This document shows positions 1-8,473 of a stretch of DNA of 64,000 nucleotides, one piece after another. Source of the stretch: Pseudomonas fluorescens. GTDB taxonomy: Bacteria; Pseudomonadota; Gammaproteobacteria; Pseudomonadales; Pseudomonadaceae. The DNA lies in assembly GCF_001307275.1 (NCBI RefSeq), contig NZ_CP012831.1, positions 992,001-1,056,000 on the forward strand, given 5' to 3'. Made by a program: the position numbers and the translations under genes. The notes below the pieces were generated by a model. The model saw nothing but the letters and a program-made list of their open reading frames with translations. It did no database searches and had not been told where the DNA came from. Every line of letters starts with the position of its first letter. The first letter of the stretch is position 1.

Positions 1-1306
1 GGACGCCGCGCAACCGCAACAACCCTTCACCTGCCTGGCGCCACGCCTGGAAAACCACGAATACGACGTCGACCACGGCCTGCTCGATGGCCAATGGACC
101 TGGTTGATCCGCAGCAACCGCGACGGGATCAACTTCGCCCTGTACCAGGCCGCCGACACCGGCGTGGCGCCGACCGAGGCCGACTGGCAGAACCTGATCC
201 CCCACAGCGATACGGTGATGATCGACGGCCTGAGCCTGAACGCCAGGGCCATGACCTTGAGCCTGCGTGAGGGCGGCCTGCCGATCATCGAGGTACATCC
301 CCAGGACTTGCCGGCGTATCGGGTGCAGTTGCCGGACGCGGCCTACAGCCTGCATGTGCAGAACAGCCTGGAATTCGTCAGCGACCGCATCCGCCTGCGC
401 TACGAGGCCCTGAACCGGCCGGCACAGATCCGTCAGTTGGACCTGGCCAGCGGCGAACAGGTCGTACTCAAGCAGACCCCGGTGCTGGGCCCGTTCGATG
501 CCGATGCCTACGTCAGCCAACGGCTGTGGGCGACGGCGCCAGACGGCACCCAGGTGCCCATCAGCCTGGTGGTCAAGCGCGAGGCCCTCGGCCGGCCGGT
601 GCCGCTGTACCTGTACGGCTACGGCGCTTACGGCGAAAGCCTCGACCCATGGTTTTCCCATGCGCGGCTGAGCCTGCTCGACCGCGGCGTGGCGTTTGCC
701 ATCGCCCATGTGCGGGGCGGAGGCGAGCTGGGGGAAGCCTGGTATCGCGCCGGTAAACAGGAACACAAGCACAACACGTTCGGCGATTTCATCGCCTGTG
801 CCGAACATTTGATCGCCAACGGCTTCACCACCGCCGAACAACTGGCGATCAGCGGCGGCAGCGCCGGTGGCCTGCTGATCGGCGCAGTGCTCAACCAACG
901 CCCGGAGCTGTTCAAGGTTGCGATTGCCGAGGTGCCGTTCGTCGATGTGCTCAACACCATGCTCGACCCGGACCTGCCGCTGACCGTCACCGAATACGAC
1001 GAATGGGGCAATCCTGAGGAGCCGGACGTTTATGATCGGATCCGGGCCTACGCCCCGTACGAAAACGTCCGCGCCCAGGCGTACCCGGCGCTGCTGGTGA
1101 TCGCCGGTTACAACGACAGTCGCGTGCAGTACTGGGAAGCGGCCAAGTGGGTGGCGAAATTGCGCGCCACCAAGACCGACGACAACCCCCTGCTGCTCAA
1201 GACCGAACTGGGCGCCGGCCACGGCGGAATGAGCGGGCGTTACCAGGGATTGCGTGACGTAGCGCTCGAATATGCATTTGTCTTGAAGGTTTTGGGGTTG
1301 GGTTGA
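1..1306 (+). CDS. ptrB: Oligopeptidase B / S9 family prolyl oligopeptidase, C-terminal part (5' end outside window)
   Basis: The reading frame is open from base 2, so the gene begins before the window; about 434 C-terminal residues are present. This is the alpha/beta-hydrolase half of an S9 serine peptidase that cleaves short peptides after basic residues. The nucleophile elbow GGSAGG has its serine codon at 860-862. The catalytic Asp lies in NDSRVQYWE (near 1114) and the His in GAGHGG (1220-1222). The stretch LTVTEYDEWGNP is typical of oligopeptidase B rather than prolyl oligopeptidase. The N-terminal beta-propeller is mostly missing because of the window edge, not because of a mutation. Family assignment is firm; substrate preference is inferred. 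Confidence 0.88.
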   Translation, partial: DAAQPQQPFTCLAPRLENHEYDVDHGLLDGQWTWLIRSNRDGINFALYQAADTGVAPTEADWQNLIPHSDTVMIDGLSLNARAMTLSLREGGLPIIEVHPQDLPAYRVQLPDAAYSLHVQNSLEFVSDRIRLRYEALNRPAQIRQLDLASGEQVVLKQTPVLGPFDADAYVSQRLWATAPDGTQVPISLVVKREALGRPVPLYLYGYGAYGESLDPWFSHARLSLLDRGVAFAIAHVRGGGELGEAWYRAGKQEHKHNTFGDFIACAEHLIANGFTTAEQLAISGGSAGGLLIGAVLNQRPELFKVAIAEVPFVDVLNTMLDPDLPLTVTEYDEWGNPEEPDVYDRIRAYAPYENVRAQAYPALLVIAGYNDSRVQYWEAAKWVAKLRATKTDDNPLLLKTELGAGHGGMSGRYQGLRDVALEYAFVLKVLGLG

Positions 1307-1365
1307 GGAACTCTGTGGGATGGCCGGGTCTTAGCTCCATGCGCTGGGCATCCCAGATCAAATAA

Positions 1366-1457
1366 TTGTGGGAGCGAGCTTGCTCGCGATGGCGTCGGAT
1401 CAGTCAGTATTGATGTTGACTGACACATCGCTATCGCGAGCAAGCTCGCTCCCACAA
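1366..1457. repeat. REPIN (inverted pair of REP palindromes)
   Basis: GTGGGAGCGAGCTTGCTCGCGA and its reverse complement face each other with about 45 bases between, giving a near-perfect large hairpin. It is intergenic, between the peptidase gene and the cyclic-nucleotide-binding gene. This is the most common REP class in the window. Confidence 0.92.
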
Positions 1458-1511
1458 GGGTTCCTCTTCAATCCAAACCCGTAGCAAACACAAGAAAAAG
1501 ACCGTGCCAAC

Positions 1512-1985
1512 ATGTCAGAACCGACCTTACTGAACAAAGAAATCCGCGACTGGCTGATGGACTGCGGCCTGTTCGACCAGTTGCTGCCCGTCGACTTCGC
1601 CGCGGCGTCGGGCTATTTCAGCATCAGCGCCATCGCCGAGGGCGAAGCGATTTTCCACGAGGGCGATGCCGGCAGCTTCATGTGCATCATCCACACCGGC
1701 CAGGTGGCCGTGCAGAAAACCGGTCCCGACGGCCAACCCGTGACCATCGCCACGCTGCGCAGCGGTCGGGCCTTCGGTGAAATGGCCGTGCTCGACGGCG
1801 AACGGCGCTCGGCCAGTTGCATCGCCGCCAGCGATTGCCAGTTGCTGAACCTGGGCAAGGACTCCCTGGAAAAAATGCTCAACGACGCCCCCAAGATCGC
1901 CGCCAAGATCATCCGCGCCCTCGCCGTCTCCCTGTCCAAGCGCCTGCGCATGGCCGACGGGCAGTTGTTGTCGCAGCAGGTCTGA
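1512..1985 (+). CDS. Stand-alone cyclic nucleotide-binding domain protein
   Basis: A 157-residue protein consisting almost entirely of one Crp-type cNMP-binding beta-barrel. The phosphate-binding cassette is visible as GRAFGEMAVLDGERRSAS (residues about 85-102), with FGE and the RRSA that usually contact cyclic nucleotide ribose and phosphate. After the barrel only one helix follows and there is no helix-turn-helix, so it is unlikely to bind DNA by itself. It sits alone between two REPINs. It may sense cAMP or c-di-GMP and act on a partner protein, but no partner is apparent. The domain call is firm and the role unknown. Confidence 0.85.
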   Translation: MSEPTLLNKEIRDWLMDCGLFDQLLPVDFAAASGYFSISAIAEGEAIFHEGDAGSFMCIIHTGQVAVQKTGPDGQPVTIATLRSGRAFGEMAVLDGERRSASCIAASDCQLLNLGKDSLEKMLNDAPKIAAKIIRALAVSLSKRLRMADGQLLSQQV

Positions 1986-2000
1986 CAACAACACATAAAC

Positions 2001-2094
2001 CCTGTGGGAGCGAGCTTGCTCGCGATAGCGGCGGATCAGCCAGCATTGAAGTCGACTGACACACCGCTATCGCGAGCAAGCTCGCTCCCACAGG
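2001..2094. repeat. REPIN
   Basis: Two facing REP copies, CCTGTGGGAGCGAGC and GCTCGCTCCCACAGG, with outer bases also paired. Same class as at 1366; lies between the cyclic-nucleotide-binding gene and the small Pro-rich gene. Confidence 0.92.
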
Positions 2095-2115
2095 TTATTG
2101 CGTCGTCTTGTCGAT

Positions 2116-2403
2116 TTACCCCCCCGGCGACTTGGCCTTCACCGGCTTCGGCTCCATGCCCGGTATCGGCTGGTCCTTGGGCGGCTTGGGCATTTCAATG
2201 GGCGGCAGCAAGGGCGGCCCACCGCTTCCGGTGCCCGCCTTGGGCACACCGTTGGGCGTGACCGGCGGATACGGCATGGGGGTGGCGGTGCCCGGCGAGC
2301 CGGGGATGCTGGGCGGGTTGACCGGAATCGTCGGTTGTTGAGCCTGGGCGCAACTTATTGAGAGCGCCGCCAGGGCAATGGCCGTTAGAATGATGCACTT
2401 CAT
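2116..2403 (-). CDS. Small secreted proline/glycine-rich protein
   Basis: A 95-residue protein beginning with a clear Sec signal peptide (MKCIILTAIALAALSISCAQA, probable cleavage after AQA). The mature part is Pro/Gly rich (PTIPVNPPSIPGSPG) with no recognised domain. The ATG at 2403 is chosen because GGAG lies six bases upstream; a TTG one codon earlier is less likely. It is transcribed toward the REPIN and divergent from the spermidine-synthase-like gene. Low complexity prevents a functional call; periplasmic or surface location is inferred from the signal peptide. Confidence 0.6.
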   Translation of the reverse strand: MKCIILTAIALAALSISCAQAQQPTIPVNPPSIPGSPGTATPMPYPPVTPNGVPKAGTGSGGPPLLPPIEMPKPPKDQPIPGMEPKPVKAKSPGG

Positions 2404-2475
2404 CAATGGCTCCGTGGCTATTGTCTGCTTTAAGGCTAGTCGTTACCGCGCGGTTTGCCCTCCTACGAGATTTCC

Positions 2476-3162
2476 ATGAAACGTTTCGTTCTGCTCGACA
2501 CCACACCCATCCCTGATAACGGCGGTGCCCTGTGCCTGTTCGAGTACGGCGAAGACTTCGTCATCAAGATCCAGGGCGGCGACGGCGGGCAGTTGATGAA
2601 CACCCGCATGCACGGTTCCGAAGACGCCTTGGCAGAGATTCCTTGCCGCAAGGTCGCCGGTCGTCCTGGCTCGCGCGTGCTGATCGGCGGCCTCGGCATG
2701 GGCTTCACCCTCGCCTCGGCCCTCAAGCACCTGGGCAAGACCGCCGAAGTGGTGGTGGCCGAACTGGTGCCCGGGGTAGTGGAGTGGAACCGTGGCCCCT
2801 TGGGTGAAAAAGCCGGGCGACCGCTGGCAGACCCGCGCACGGTGATCCGCATGGAAGACGTGGCCAAGGTGCTGCAAGCCGAGCCCCAAGGGTTCGACGC
2901 GATCATGCTGGACGTCGACAACGGCCCGGAAGGCCTGACCCAGAAAGCCAACAGTTGGCTGTATTCGGCCGGTGGCCTGGCCGCCTGCGCCAAGGCCTTG
3001 CGGCCCAAGGGCGTATTGGCGGTGTGGTCGGCCAGCGCTGACCGGCAGTTTTCCGACAAGCTGAAGAAAGCCGGCTTCAAGGCCGAAGAAGTGCAAGTGT
3101 TCGCCCACGGCAACAAAGGCACCCGCCACACCATCTGGATTGCCGAGAAACTCAAGGGCTAA
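2476..3162 (+). CDS. Spermidine-synthase-like protein
   Basis: A 228-residue Rossmann-fold protein of the polyamine-synthase/methyltransferase group. The nucleotide-binding glycine loop is VLIGGLGMGFTL (residues about 69-80), an acidic strand end follows (VVAELVPGVVEWNR), and an aspartate motif LDVDNGPEGLT corresponds to the catalytic region of spermidine synthases. It is shorter than true spermidine synthases (about 285 residues) and lacks much of the N-terminal beta domain, so polyamine synthesis is not assured. The ATG at 2476 gives MKRFVLLD; codons upstream lack family similarity. Confidence 0.75.
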   Translation: MKRFVLLDTTPIPDNGGALCLFEYGEDFVIKIQGGDGGQLMNTRMHGSEDALAEIPCRKVAGRPGSRVLIGGLGMGFTLASALKHLGKTAEVVVAELVPGVVEWNRGPLGEKAGRPLADPRTVIRMEDVAKVLQAEPQGFDAIMLDVDNGPEGLTQKANSWLYSAGGLAACAKALRPKGVLAVWSASADRQFSDKLKKAGFKAEEVQVFAHGNKGTRHTIWIAEKLKG

Positions 3163-3211
3163 GCTAAACTGTGCCCAACCGTCATCAGTCTTTATTTACA
3201 AAGGTGAACCC

Positions 3212-3586
3212 ATGAGTTCGTCAACGCCACCGTCCAACACCGCCAAGCTGGACCGCATCCTCGCCGATGCTCAGCGCGACCGGGAGATGGGCTACCGCGA
3301 CAAAGCCCTGAAAATGTACCCCCATGTCTGTGGCCGCTGCGCCCGTGAGTTTTCCGGCAAGCGCCTGAGCGAACTGACCGTTCATCACCGCGACCACAAC
3401 CACGACAACAACCCCCAGGACGGTTCCAACTGGGAACTGCTGTGCCTGTACTGCCACGACAACGAACACTCGCGCTACACCGACCAGCAATACTTCGGCG
3501 ACGGCTCCCTGAGCACCCCGAAAATCGCCAAGGCGACCCACAACCCCTTCGCCGCGCTGGCCGGGTTGATGAAGAAAGACGAGTAA
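3212..3586 (+). CDS. yajD: YajD-family HNH nuclease
   Basis: A 124-residue protein with a complete HNH nuclease fold: zinc pair CGRC (about residue 40), the HHRDHNHDNN motif carrying the catalytic His and conserved Asn, and the closing LCLYCHDNEH with the second zinc pair and final His. AAGGTGA lies just upstream of the ATG at 3212, supporting this start. The family is widespread in gammaproteobacteria; its substrate is not established. It lies 49 bases after the spermidine-synthase-like gene on the same strand. Confidence 0.86.
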   Translation: MSSSTPPSNTAKLDRILADAQRDREMGYRDKALKMYPHVCGRCAREFSGKRLSELTVHHRDHNHDNNPQDGSNWELLCLYCHDNEHSRYTDQQYFGDGSLSTPKIAKATHNPFAALAGLMKKDE

Positions 3587-3604
3587 TTACAGCCTGTCAG
3601 GCCG

Positions 3605-3680
3605 CCATCGCGAGCAAGCTCGCTCCCACAGGTTTTGTGAACGCCGAAAATCCAATGTGGGAGCGAGCTTGCTCGCGAAG
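3605..3680. repeat. REPIN, tail-to-tail copy A
   Basis: ATCGCGAGCAAGCTCGCTCCCACA and its inverse flank a 26-base spacer that reads GGTTTTGTGAACGCCGAAAA and continues. The whole element, spacer included, recurs almost exactly at 4720-4793. Confidence 0.92.
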
Positions 3681-3710
3681 GCGATCAAATAAACACCACA
3701 CATCTCGAAC

Positions 3711-3740
3711 CTGACCACCCTCCCCCATTCCCCGTATAAT
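3711..3740 (+). promoter_or_regulatory. Probable sigma-70 promoter of the TrmH-family gene
   Basis: A perfect -10 box TATAAT (3735-3740) lies 18 bases after CTGACC (3711-3716), a partial -35 match. The expected start is near 3747, about 22 bases ahead of the GTG start codon at 3770. Confidence 0.55.
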
Positions 3741-3769
3741 CGCGCCTTTTCCCCAAAGGCACCCCGCCC

Positions 3770-4240
3770 GTGGCCAACAAACGCTATAGCTGCATCGGTC
3801 TGTTCAACCCCAAGTCACCGGAAAACGTCGGTTCGGTCATGCGTGCCGCCGGCTGCTACGGCGTGGCGTCGGTGTTCTACACCGGCAAGCGCTATGAGCG
3901 CGCCGCCGACTTCATCACCGACACCAAGAAAGTCCACTACGACATCCCACTGATCGGTATCGACGACCTGAAGAAAATCCTGCCACTGGGCTGTGTGCCA
4001 GTGGCTGTGGAACTGGTGGAAGGCGCTCGCCCCCTGCCCGAATACACCCACCCGGACCGGGCGCTGTACATCTTCGGCCCGGAGGACGGTTCGCTGGACA
4101 AGGACATCCGCGACTGGTGCGAGGACGTGGTGTACATCCCCACCACCGGTTGCATGAACCTGGCCGCCACCGTCAACGTCGTGCTGTACGACCGCATGGC
4201 CAAAGGCAACAACACCCGTTCGGGGCCGCAATTCCGCTGA
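3770..4240 (+). CDS. TrmH/SpoU-family RNA 2'-O-methyltransferase (TrmL-like)
   Basis: A 156-residue SPOUT methylase with GTG start. Motif 1 is LFNPKSPENVGSVMRAAGCYG with the conserved Asn and Arg. Motif 2 is LYIFGPEDGSL. Motif 3, IPTTGCMNLAATVNVVLYD, forms the deep trefoil knot that binds SAM. The small size fits TrmL, which 2'-O-methylates the wobble base of tRNA-Leu, but substrates differ between close relatives, so a specific RNA target is not claimed. It has its own promoter and is followed by the DUF2892 gene. Confidence 0.82.
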   Translation: MANKRYSCIGLFNPKSPENVGSVMRAAGCYGVASVFYTGKRYERAADFITDTKKVHYDIPLIGIDDLKKILPLGCVPVAVELVEGARPLPEYTHPDRALYIFGPEDGSLDKDIRDWCEDVVYIPTTGCMNLAATVNVVLYDRMAKGNNTRSGPQFR

Positions 4241-4316
4241 TCGGTGCAAAACTCGATTGAACAACGCAATCGCGCGGGCAGTCAGTTTTATACCAACCCC
4301 ATACTGGAGACAGATC

Positions 4317-4694
4317 ATGAGCGATAACAATCCGTTCGAGCCCATCGAGAGCACCCCTTTCCAATCCCGTCCGCCACAAAACGTGCACGGCTGGGAACGC
4401 ATTGGCTCGCTGGCCGGCGGTGTGCTGATGATGGGCAAGGGCTTGCGTCGTGGCGGGGTGATCGGCCTGGCTCAACTGGCGATCGGCGGCCTGGCGCTGG
4501 CGCGAGGGATCACCGGGCATTGCTCGGCCAAGAGCCTGCTGGAGAAGAATCGCCAGAATCTGCACAGCGCCCGCACCCGTATCGAGGAGGCCGGTGAAGA
4601 ACTGAGTCGTTTGAAGGCCAATGCCGAGGCGGCGACTGGCACGGCTACGGTGACCGGGAATGATTCACTGGTTTCGCCGAAGGTTGGGCTCTGA
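4317..4694 (+). CDS. DUF2892 / YgaP-like membrane protein
   Basis: A 125-residue protein whose middle part carries two weakly hydrophobic glycine-rich segments (GSLAGGVLMMGKG and GLAQLAIGGLALARGITG) typical of DUF2892 inner-membrane domains. The C-terminal 45 residues are charged and predicted helical (KSLLEKNRQNLHSARTRIEEAGEEL), suggesting a short coiled coil. GGAGA at 4306-4310 supports the ATG at 4317. Function unknown. Confidence 0.7.
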   Translation: MSDNNPFEPIESTPFQSRPPQNVHGWERIGSLAGGVLMMGKGLRRGGVIGLAQLAIGGLALARGITGHCSAKSLLEKNRQNLHSARTRIEEAGEELSRLKANAEAATGTATVTGNDSLVSPKVGL

Positions 4695-4719
4695 TTTTTG
4701 CAGCCCCGTTGATGACCCC

Positions 4720-4793
4720 TTCGCGAGCAAGCTCGCTCCCACAGGTTTTGTGAACGCCGAAAATCCAATGTGGGAGCGAGCTTGCTCGCGAAA
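4720..4793. repeat. REPIN, tail-to-tail copy B (near-identical to copy A)
   Basis: Same sequence as 3605-3680 through both REP arms and the central spacer, differing only at the outermost bases. Lies between the DUF2892 gene and the convergent M1-like gene. Confidence 0.92.
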
Positions 4794-4799
4794 GCGGTG

Positions 4800-6029
4800 T
4801 CACTGAAGTAACCGGGTATCCAGCACAGTAGAGGCCCCACCCAGAACGCTCTCACTGAGCTGCACAAACTCCTGGGTATCGACCGTTTCCAAGCGCATCG
4901 CCCCCTGCAACACATCATCCAGCGAACGCTTGTTGCGGGTTTTCAGGCGAATCTCGCGGTCCAGTTCCTGCAACAGCAGCACCGCCTTGGCCACCGTCGC
5001 CGGGCCGATCTGCTCGCCGCGCAAGGTGGTGACGCCCTTGCTCTCGCGGGCGAGCCGGTCGTTCAAGGTCTGGTAGCGCTCATCACTCAGGCCGCCGGCG
5101 CGGCGTAGCAGTTCAATGGCGTAGTACTCGGTCAGCCCCTCACTGATCCAGTCGCTACGATCCTGATCATTGACCCGGGCCAGCGCCTGCACCAGCTCCC
5201 GCAACAACGGGCTGCTGCCCCGCTCGCTGACCAGCGGCGGACGGCTGTGCAGGTAAATCGAGTCATGGCCGGCCTGGGCACCACGCCACAGCGGATCGCC
5301 GGCACCGACGATCAGCAACTTGGCCGGATAACGCGGCACCAGCGCCTGTACCTGCGGCCAGACGAACGTCAGCAGCGTCAGCACATCCATCCGGCGCATG
5401 CCCTGGCCCTGGGGCGAGGCCACCGTCACTTCGGTTTCGCCCAGGCGTGTGCGGCGGCTGCCCAGTTTGCCGGCGAGCATCCAGCCAGTGGGGCGATCGA
5501 ACAAACGCGAGGGATTGTCGATGCGAAAGCGTTGTTTGCCGATACGCGGCCAGGGGGTCTCGATGCTTTTCCAGCCGTCGGGCAATTCCACCTCAAGACG
5601 AGCCACCAGTTCGACGCCATCCTGCTGGTCGAGCTTGGCCGCCGGCACCAGATCGTCGCCGCGCAGCAACGCCCACGTCGGGACCATGCGGGTTTCGAAG
5701 GTGGCGTTCTTGCGGGCATGGCTGATGCGCACACGGTAGCTCAGGCTGGCCTTGTCGGTGGCCGGACGCCAGACGCCACGCGCCGCTTTGCCGGGGGTGA
5801 GCAGCCATTGGCCGTCGGCCTTGAAATCGCTGTAGCGGCTGCCGTCGCCGAGGTCGAAATCCAGGCTGCGCACCGCCGAACCCCGGGCCAGGGTCAGGCG
5901 CACCTCGGCCTGATCGCTCTGTGGCAACAGGTGCACGTGATAATCCAGGTCGACTTTCTGCGCCGCCCACAGCGGCCCGCACACCGCCAGCAGCCCGGCT
6001 GCCAGCATCCGTTTCAATCCTGCAGCCAT
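4800..6029 (-). CDS. Periplasmic M1/M61-like peptidase-fold protein, zinc motif degenerate
   Basis: A 409-residue protein with a signal peptide (MAAGLKRMLAAGLLAVCGPLWA). The N-terminal half looks like the beta domain of M1/M61 aminopeptidases. The helix where HExxH would be reads LLRELVQALARV (residues 276-285), so both zinc-binding histidines are absent. The downstream glutamate helix survives as WISEGLTEYYAIELLRR (E297 onward). It therefore probably lacks protease activity and may serve a structural or binding role. The start at 6029 is chosen because the signal peptide begins there; upstream codons are not signal-like. It lies 32 bases after ycgN on the same strand, likely co-transcribed. 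Confidence 0.65.
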   Translation of the reverse strand: MAAGLKRMLAAGLLAVCGPLWAAQKVDLDYHVHLLPQSDQAEVRLTLARGSAVRSLDFDLGDGSRYSDFKADGQWLLTPGKAARGVWRPATDKASLSYRVRISHARKNATFETRMVPTWALLRGDDLVPAAKLDQQDGVELVARLEVELPDGWKSIETPWPRIGKQRFRIDNPSRLFDRPTGWMLAGKLGSRRTRLGETEVTVASPQGQGMRRMDVLTLLTFVWPQVQALVPRYPAKLLIVGAGDPLWRGAQAGHDSIYLHSRPPLVSERGSSPLLRELVQALARVNDQDRSDWISEGLTEYYAIELLRRAGGLSDERYQTLNDRLARESKGVTTLRGEQIGPATVAKAVLLLQELDREIRLKTRNKRSLDDVLQGAMRLETVDTQEFVQLSESVLGGASTVLDTRLLQ

Positions 6030-6061
6030 GGGTTCTCCCTGGTGGTGCGCCGCCCGGTGGT

Positions 6062-6511
6062 TCAGCCGGCGCGGAAAATCAGATGATCTTCCCAATCGTC
6101 TTCCGGCACGCTGCCTTCGGCCAGCATGCGCCCGGACTGGGAAATGCGTTCGTGGTGCACGGCCTCTCGATCACCGCAGACCAGGTGGTGCCACAACGGC
6201 AAGTCCTTGCCTTCGCTGACCAGCCGATAACCGCAGGTGGGCGGCAGCCATTTGAACTCATCGGCCTTGCCCGGTGTGAGCTGGATGCAATCGGGCACGA
6301 ACTCACGGCGATTAGGGTAGTCGGTGCACTGGCAGGTTTTCAGGTCCAGCAGTTTGCAGGCGATGCGTGTGTAGTAGACGCTGTTGTCGTCTTCATCTTC
6401 GAGCTTTTGCAGGCAGCACAGGCCACAGCCGTCGCACAGCGATTCCCACTCCTGTGTATCGAGCTGATCGAGGGTTTTGCGTATCCAGAACGGTTCGACT
6501 TTGGCGGCCAT
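6062..6511 (-). CDS. ycgN: YcgN-family cysteine cluster protein
   Basis: A 149-residue UPF0260 protein. The cysteine cluster is CDGCGLCC (residues 27-34), followed by further cysteines in [32 protein letters not shown] and VCGD. Such spacing suggests a metal or Fe-S site, unproven in this family. Length and motif order match the family along the whole protein. The biological role is not known. Confidence 0.88.
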   Translation of the reverse strand: MAAKVEPFWIRKTLDQLDTQEWESLCDGCGLCCLQKLEDEDDNSVYYTRIACKLLDLKTCQCTDYPNRREFVPDCIQLTPGKADEFKWLPPTCGYRLVSEGKDLPLWHHLVCGDREAVHHERISQSGRMLAEGSVPEDDWEDHLIFRAG

Positions 6512-6670
6512 GGCTCAAGCATCAACATCAGGTAGTGAAAGGCCGACAGTCTAGTGCCGGGACCTCCTCAGGCCAAGCATTGGCGACTGTCGGTAGGCAG
6601 GGGCTTGTCAGGCCGGGCGCCGGGACGTAGGTTGCTGCATTGTCTTTCCAAACTCGAGCCAGGTGAGCCC

Positions 6671-7264
6671 ATGAGCGCCAATTCCCGCATTGCCGATTAC
6701 GCGATCCACCCTCAGTTCATCGAACGCTGGTCGCCCCGCGCGTTTACCGGTGAAAGCATTGCCGAAGAAACCTTGCTGAGCTTCTTCGAAGCCGCTCGGT
6801 GGGCCCCCTCGGCCTACAACTCGCAACCCTGGCGCTTCCTGTACGCACGGCGCGACACGCCGAATTGGCAGCGTTTCCTGGGTTTGCTCAACGAGTTCAA
6901 CCGCGGCTGGGCCCAACACGCCTCGGCGCTGGTGATCGTCGTCTCGAAAACCACCTTCGCGGTGCCCGGTGCCACCGAGGAAACCCCGGCGCAGACCCAC
7001 ACCTTCGACACCGGCGCGGCCTGGGGCCACCTGGCGTTGCAAGCCAGCCTCAGCGGCTGGCACACCCATGGCATGGCCGGTTTCGACCAGGAACTGACCC
7101 GCAAGGAACTGAAGATCCCGGAAGGCTACGCCCTGCACGCCGCCGTGGCGATTGGCAAGCTGGGGGACAAGTCGACCCTGGCCGAATACCTCCAGGCCCG
7201 CGAAGTCCCAAGCCCGCGCCGGCCATTGAGCGAACTGGTGGCCGAAGGCGACTTCACCCTGTAA
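6671..7264 (+). CDS. Nitroreductase-family protein
   Basis: A 197-residue FMN-dependent NAD(P)H oxidoreductase of the nitroreductase superfamily. The FMN phosphate-binding element is ERWSPRAFTGE, with AARWAPSAYNSQPWRFLYARR immediately after, and the C-terminal FMN contact is near AIGKLGDKSTL. AGGTGAGCCC precedes the ATG at 6671. Physiological substrates are unpredictable from sequence. It stands alone, bounded downstream by a REPIN. Confidence 0.82.
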   Translation: MSANSRIADYAIHPQFIERWSPRAFTGESIAEETLLSFFEAARWAPSAYNSQPWRFLYARRDTPNWQRFLGLLNEFNRGWAQHASALVIVVSKTTFAVPGATEETPAQTHTFDTGAAWGHLALQASLSGWHTHGMAGFDQELTRKELKIPEGYALHAAVAIGKLGDKSTLAEYLQAREVPSPRRPLSELVAEGDFTL

Positions 7265-7280
7265 CCCTATGACGATCAAC

Positions 7281-7370
7281 TGTGGGAGCGAGCTTGCTCG
7301 CGATAGCGTCAGGTCAGCCACTTTGATGTTGACTGACACTCCGCTATCGCGAGCAAGCTCGCTCCCACAT
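7281..7370. repeat. REPIN
   Basis: Head-to-head REP pair, TGTGGGAGCGAGCTTGCTCGCGA and its complement, about 44 bases apart; intergenic between convergent genes. Confidence 0.92.
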
Positions 7371-7416
7371 TTTGATCTGTGGCGAACACATTTTTTGTGA
7401 CCACTGAAAATGGACT

Positions 7417-8349
7417 TCAGTAACCCCGGCTGAAATCCACTTCCCCCCGCAGCGCTTCGCCCGCCTGGTAGGCCCGCAGGTTTTCCAGGAACAATTGCAC
7501 CATCATCGGTGGCGAGGTCGGTGCCGAGCTGTGGCCGGTCAGCAGCAGCCCCCAGGCAGTCCAGAACGGATGGCGTTGTGGCAATGGCTCCTGGCGGCAA
7601 ACGTCGATCACCGCACCGGCCAGGTGCCCGTCCTTCAGGGCTTGCACCAGGTCCGCATCCACCACCGCCACGCCGCGGCCGACGTTGATGAACAACCCGC
7701 TCGGCTTGAATTGCTTGAACAGCGCCGCGTCGTAGATGTCATGGGTATCCGGCGTATTGGGCAGCAAATTGATCACGTAATCCATGTCGCCCACCAGACG
7801 AGGCAAGTCCTTCAACGCCCCGACTTCGATAAACGGTGCCAACGTCCTGGCTTCGCTGGCGATGCCATACAACTGCACCCCGAACGGCATCAGGAACTGC
7901 GCCACACGCTGGCCGATGTCTCCCGTCCCGACGATCAACACCTTGCGTCCGGCCAGGCCTTGACCCTGGCGGTTGTCCCACTTGCGCTCGACCTGACTGA
8001 CCAAACGGGCCAGCACCTCGCGCTCATGGCCGAGCATGTAGGTGAGCACGTACTCGGCCATCACCTGGCCAAAAATGCCCACCGCACGGGTCAGGCGGTA
8101 ATCGCGGCTCAAGCCATCGGCCAGCAACGGCGTGATACCCGCCCAGGTCGATTGCAGCCAACGGGGCTGGTGGCCTTGACGCAACAGGGTGGCCAGCAGA
8201 TCAGGCTGGCCGAGCCAGACCGGGCAATCGGTGGCCAGTCGCGACAGTTCGGCGGAATCGCCGCTGGTCAGGACTTCAATATCGGGTGCAGCCTGACGCA
8301 GAAGCTGGGCATACACCGCGTGATCGTGTTCGGCAATCAGAACGCGCAT
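7417..8349 (-). CDS. D-2-hydroxyacid dehydrogenase (glyoxylate/hydroxypyruvate reductase-like)
   Basis: A 310-residue NAD(P)-dependent dehydrogenase. The Rossmann dinucleotide motif is VLIVGTGDIGQRVAQFL (about residue 138), followed by NLLPNTPDTHDIYD and the active-site region FINVGRGVAVVD. The catalytic His is in TGHSSAPT near the C terminus. The enzyme reduces 2-keto acids to D-2-hydroxy acids; the exact substrate (glyoxylate, hydroxypyruvate or other) cannot be read out. The gene is monocistronic and convergent with the nitroreductase gene. Confidence 0.84.
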   Translation of the reverse strand: MRVLIAEHDHAVYAQLLRQAAPDIEVLTSGDSAELSRLATDCPVWLGQPDLLATLLRQGHQPRWLQSTWAGITPLLADGLSRDYRLTRAVGIFGQVMAEYVLTYMLGHEREVLARLVSQVERKWDNRQGQGLAGRKVLIVGTGDIGQRVAQFLMPFGVQLYGIASEARTLAPFIEVGALKDLPRLVGDMDYVINLLPNTPDTHDIYDAALFKQFKPSGLFINVGRGVAVVDADLVQALKDGHLAGAVIDVCRQEPLPQRHPFWTAWGLLLTGHSSAPTSPPMMVQLFLENLRAYQAGEALRGEVDFSRGY

Positions 8350-8473
8350 GAATCAAACCTTTCAAAAACAATGCAGACGAGCGCCGACAGAGTGTCGCTC
8401 CATCCCTGCGATCGTCGTCAATAAACCATTCCAGTGTTGCAAAAGGCACCCAGGACAGGCGCCCCCACTACCG

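Noticed and set aside
1366..2094. CRISPR array suspicion from regularly repeated palindromes
   Set aside because: Copies are paired inverted REPs scattered between genes, without unique equal-length spacers in an array.
2004..2261. Short peptides beginning MGASLLAIA at several places
   Set aside because: They are translations of the REP sequence itself and occur at each copy; not genes, except where fused in frame in the carboxylase.
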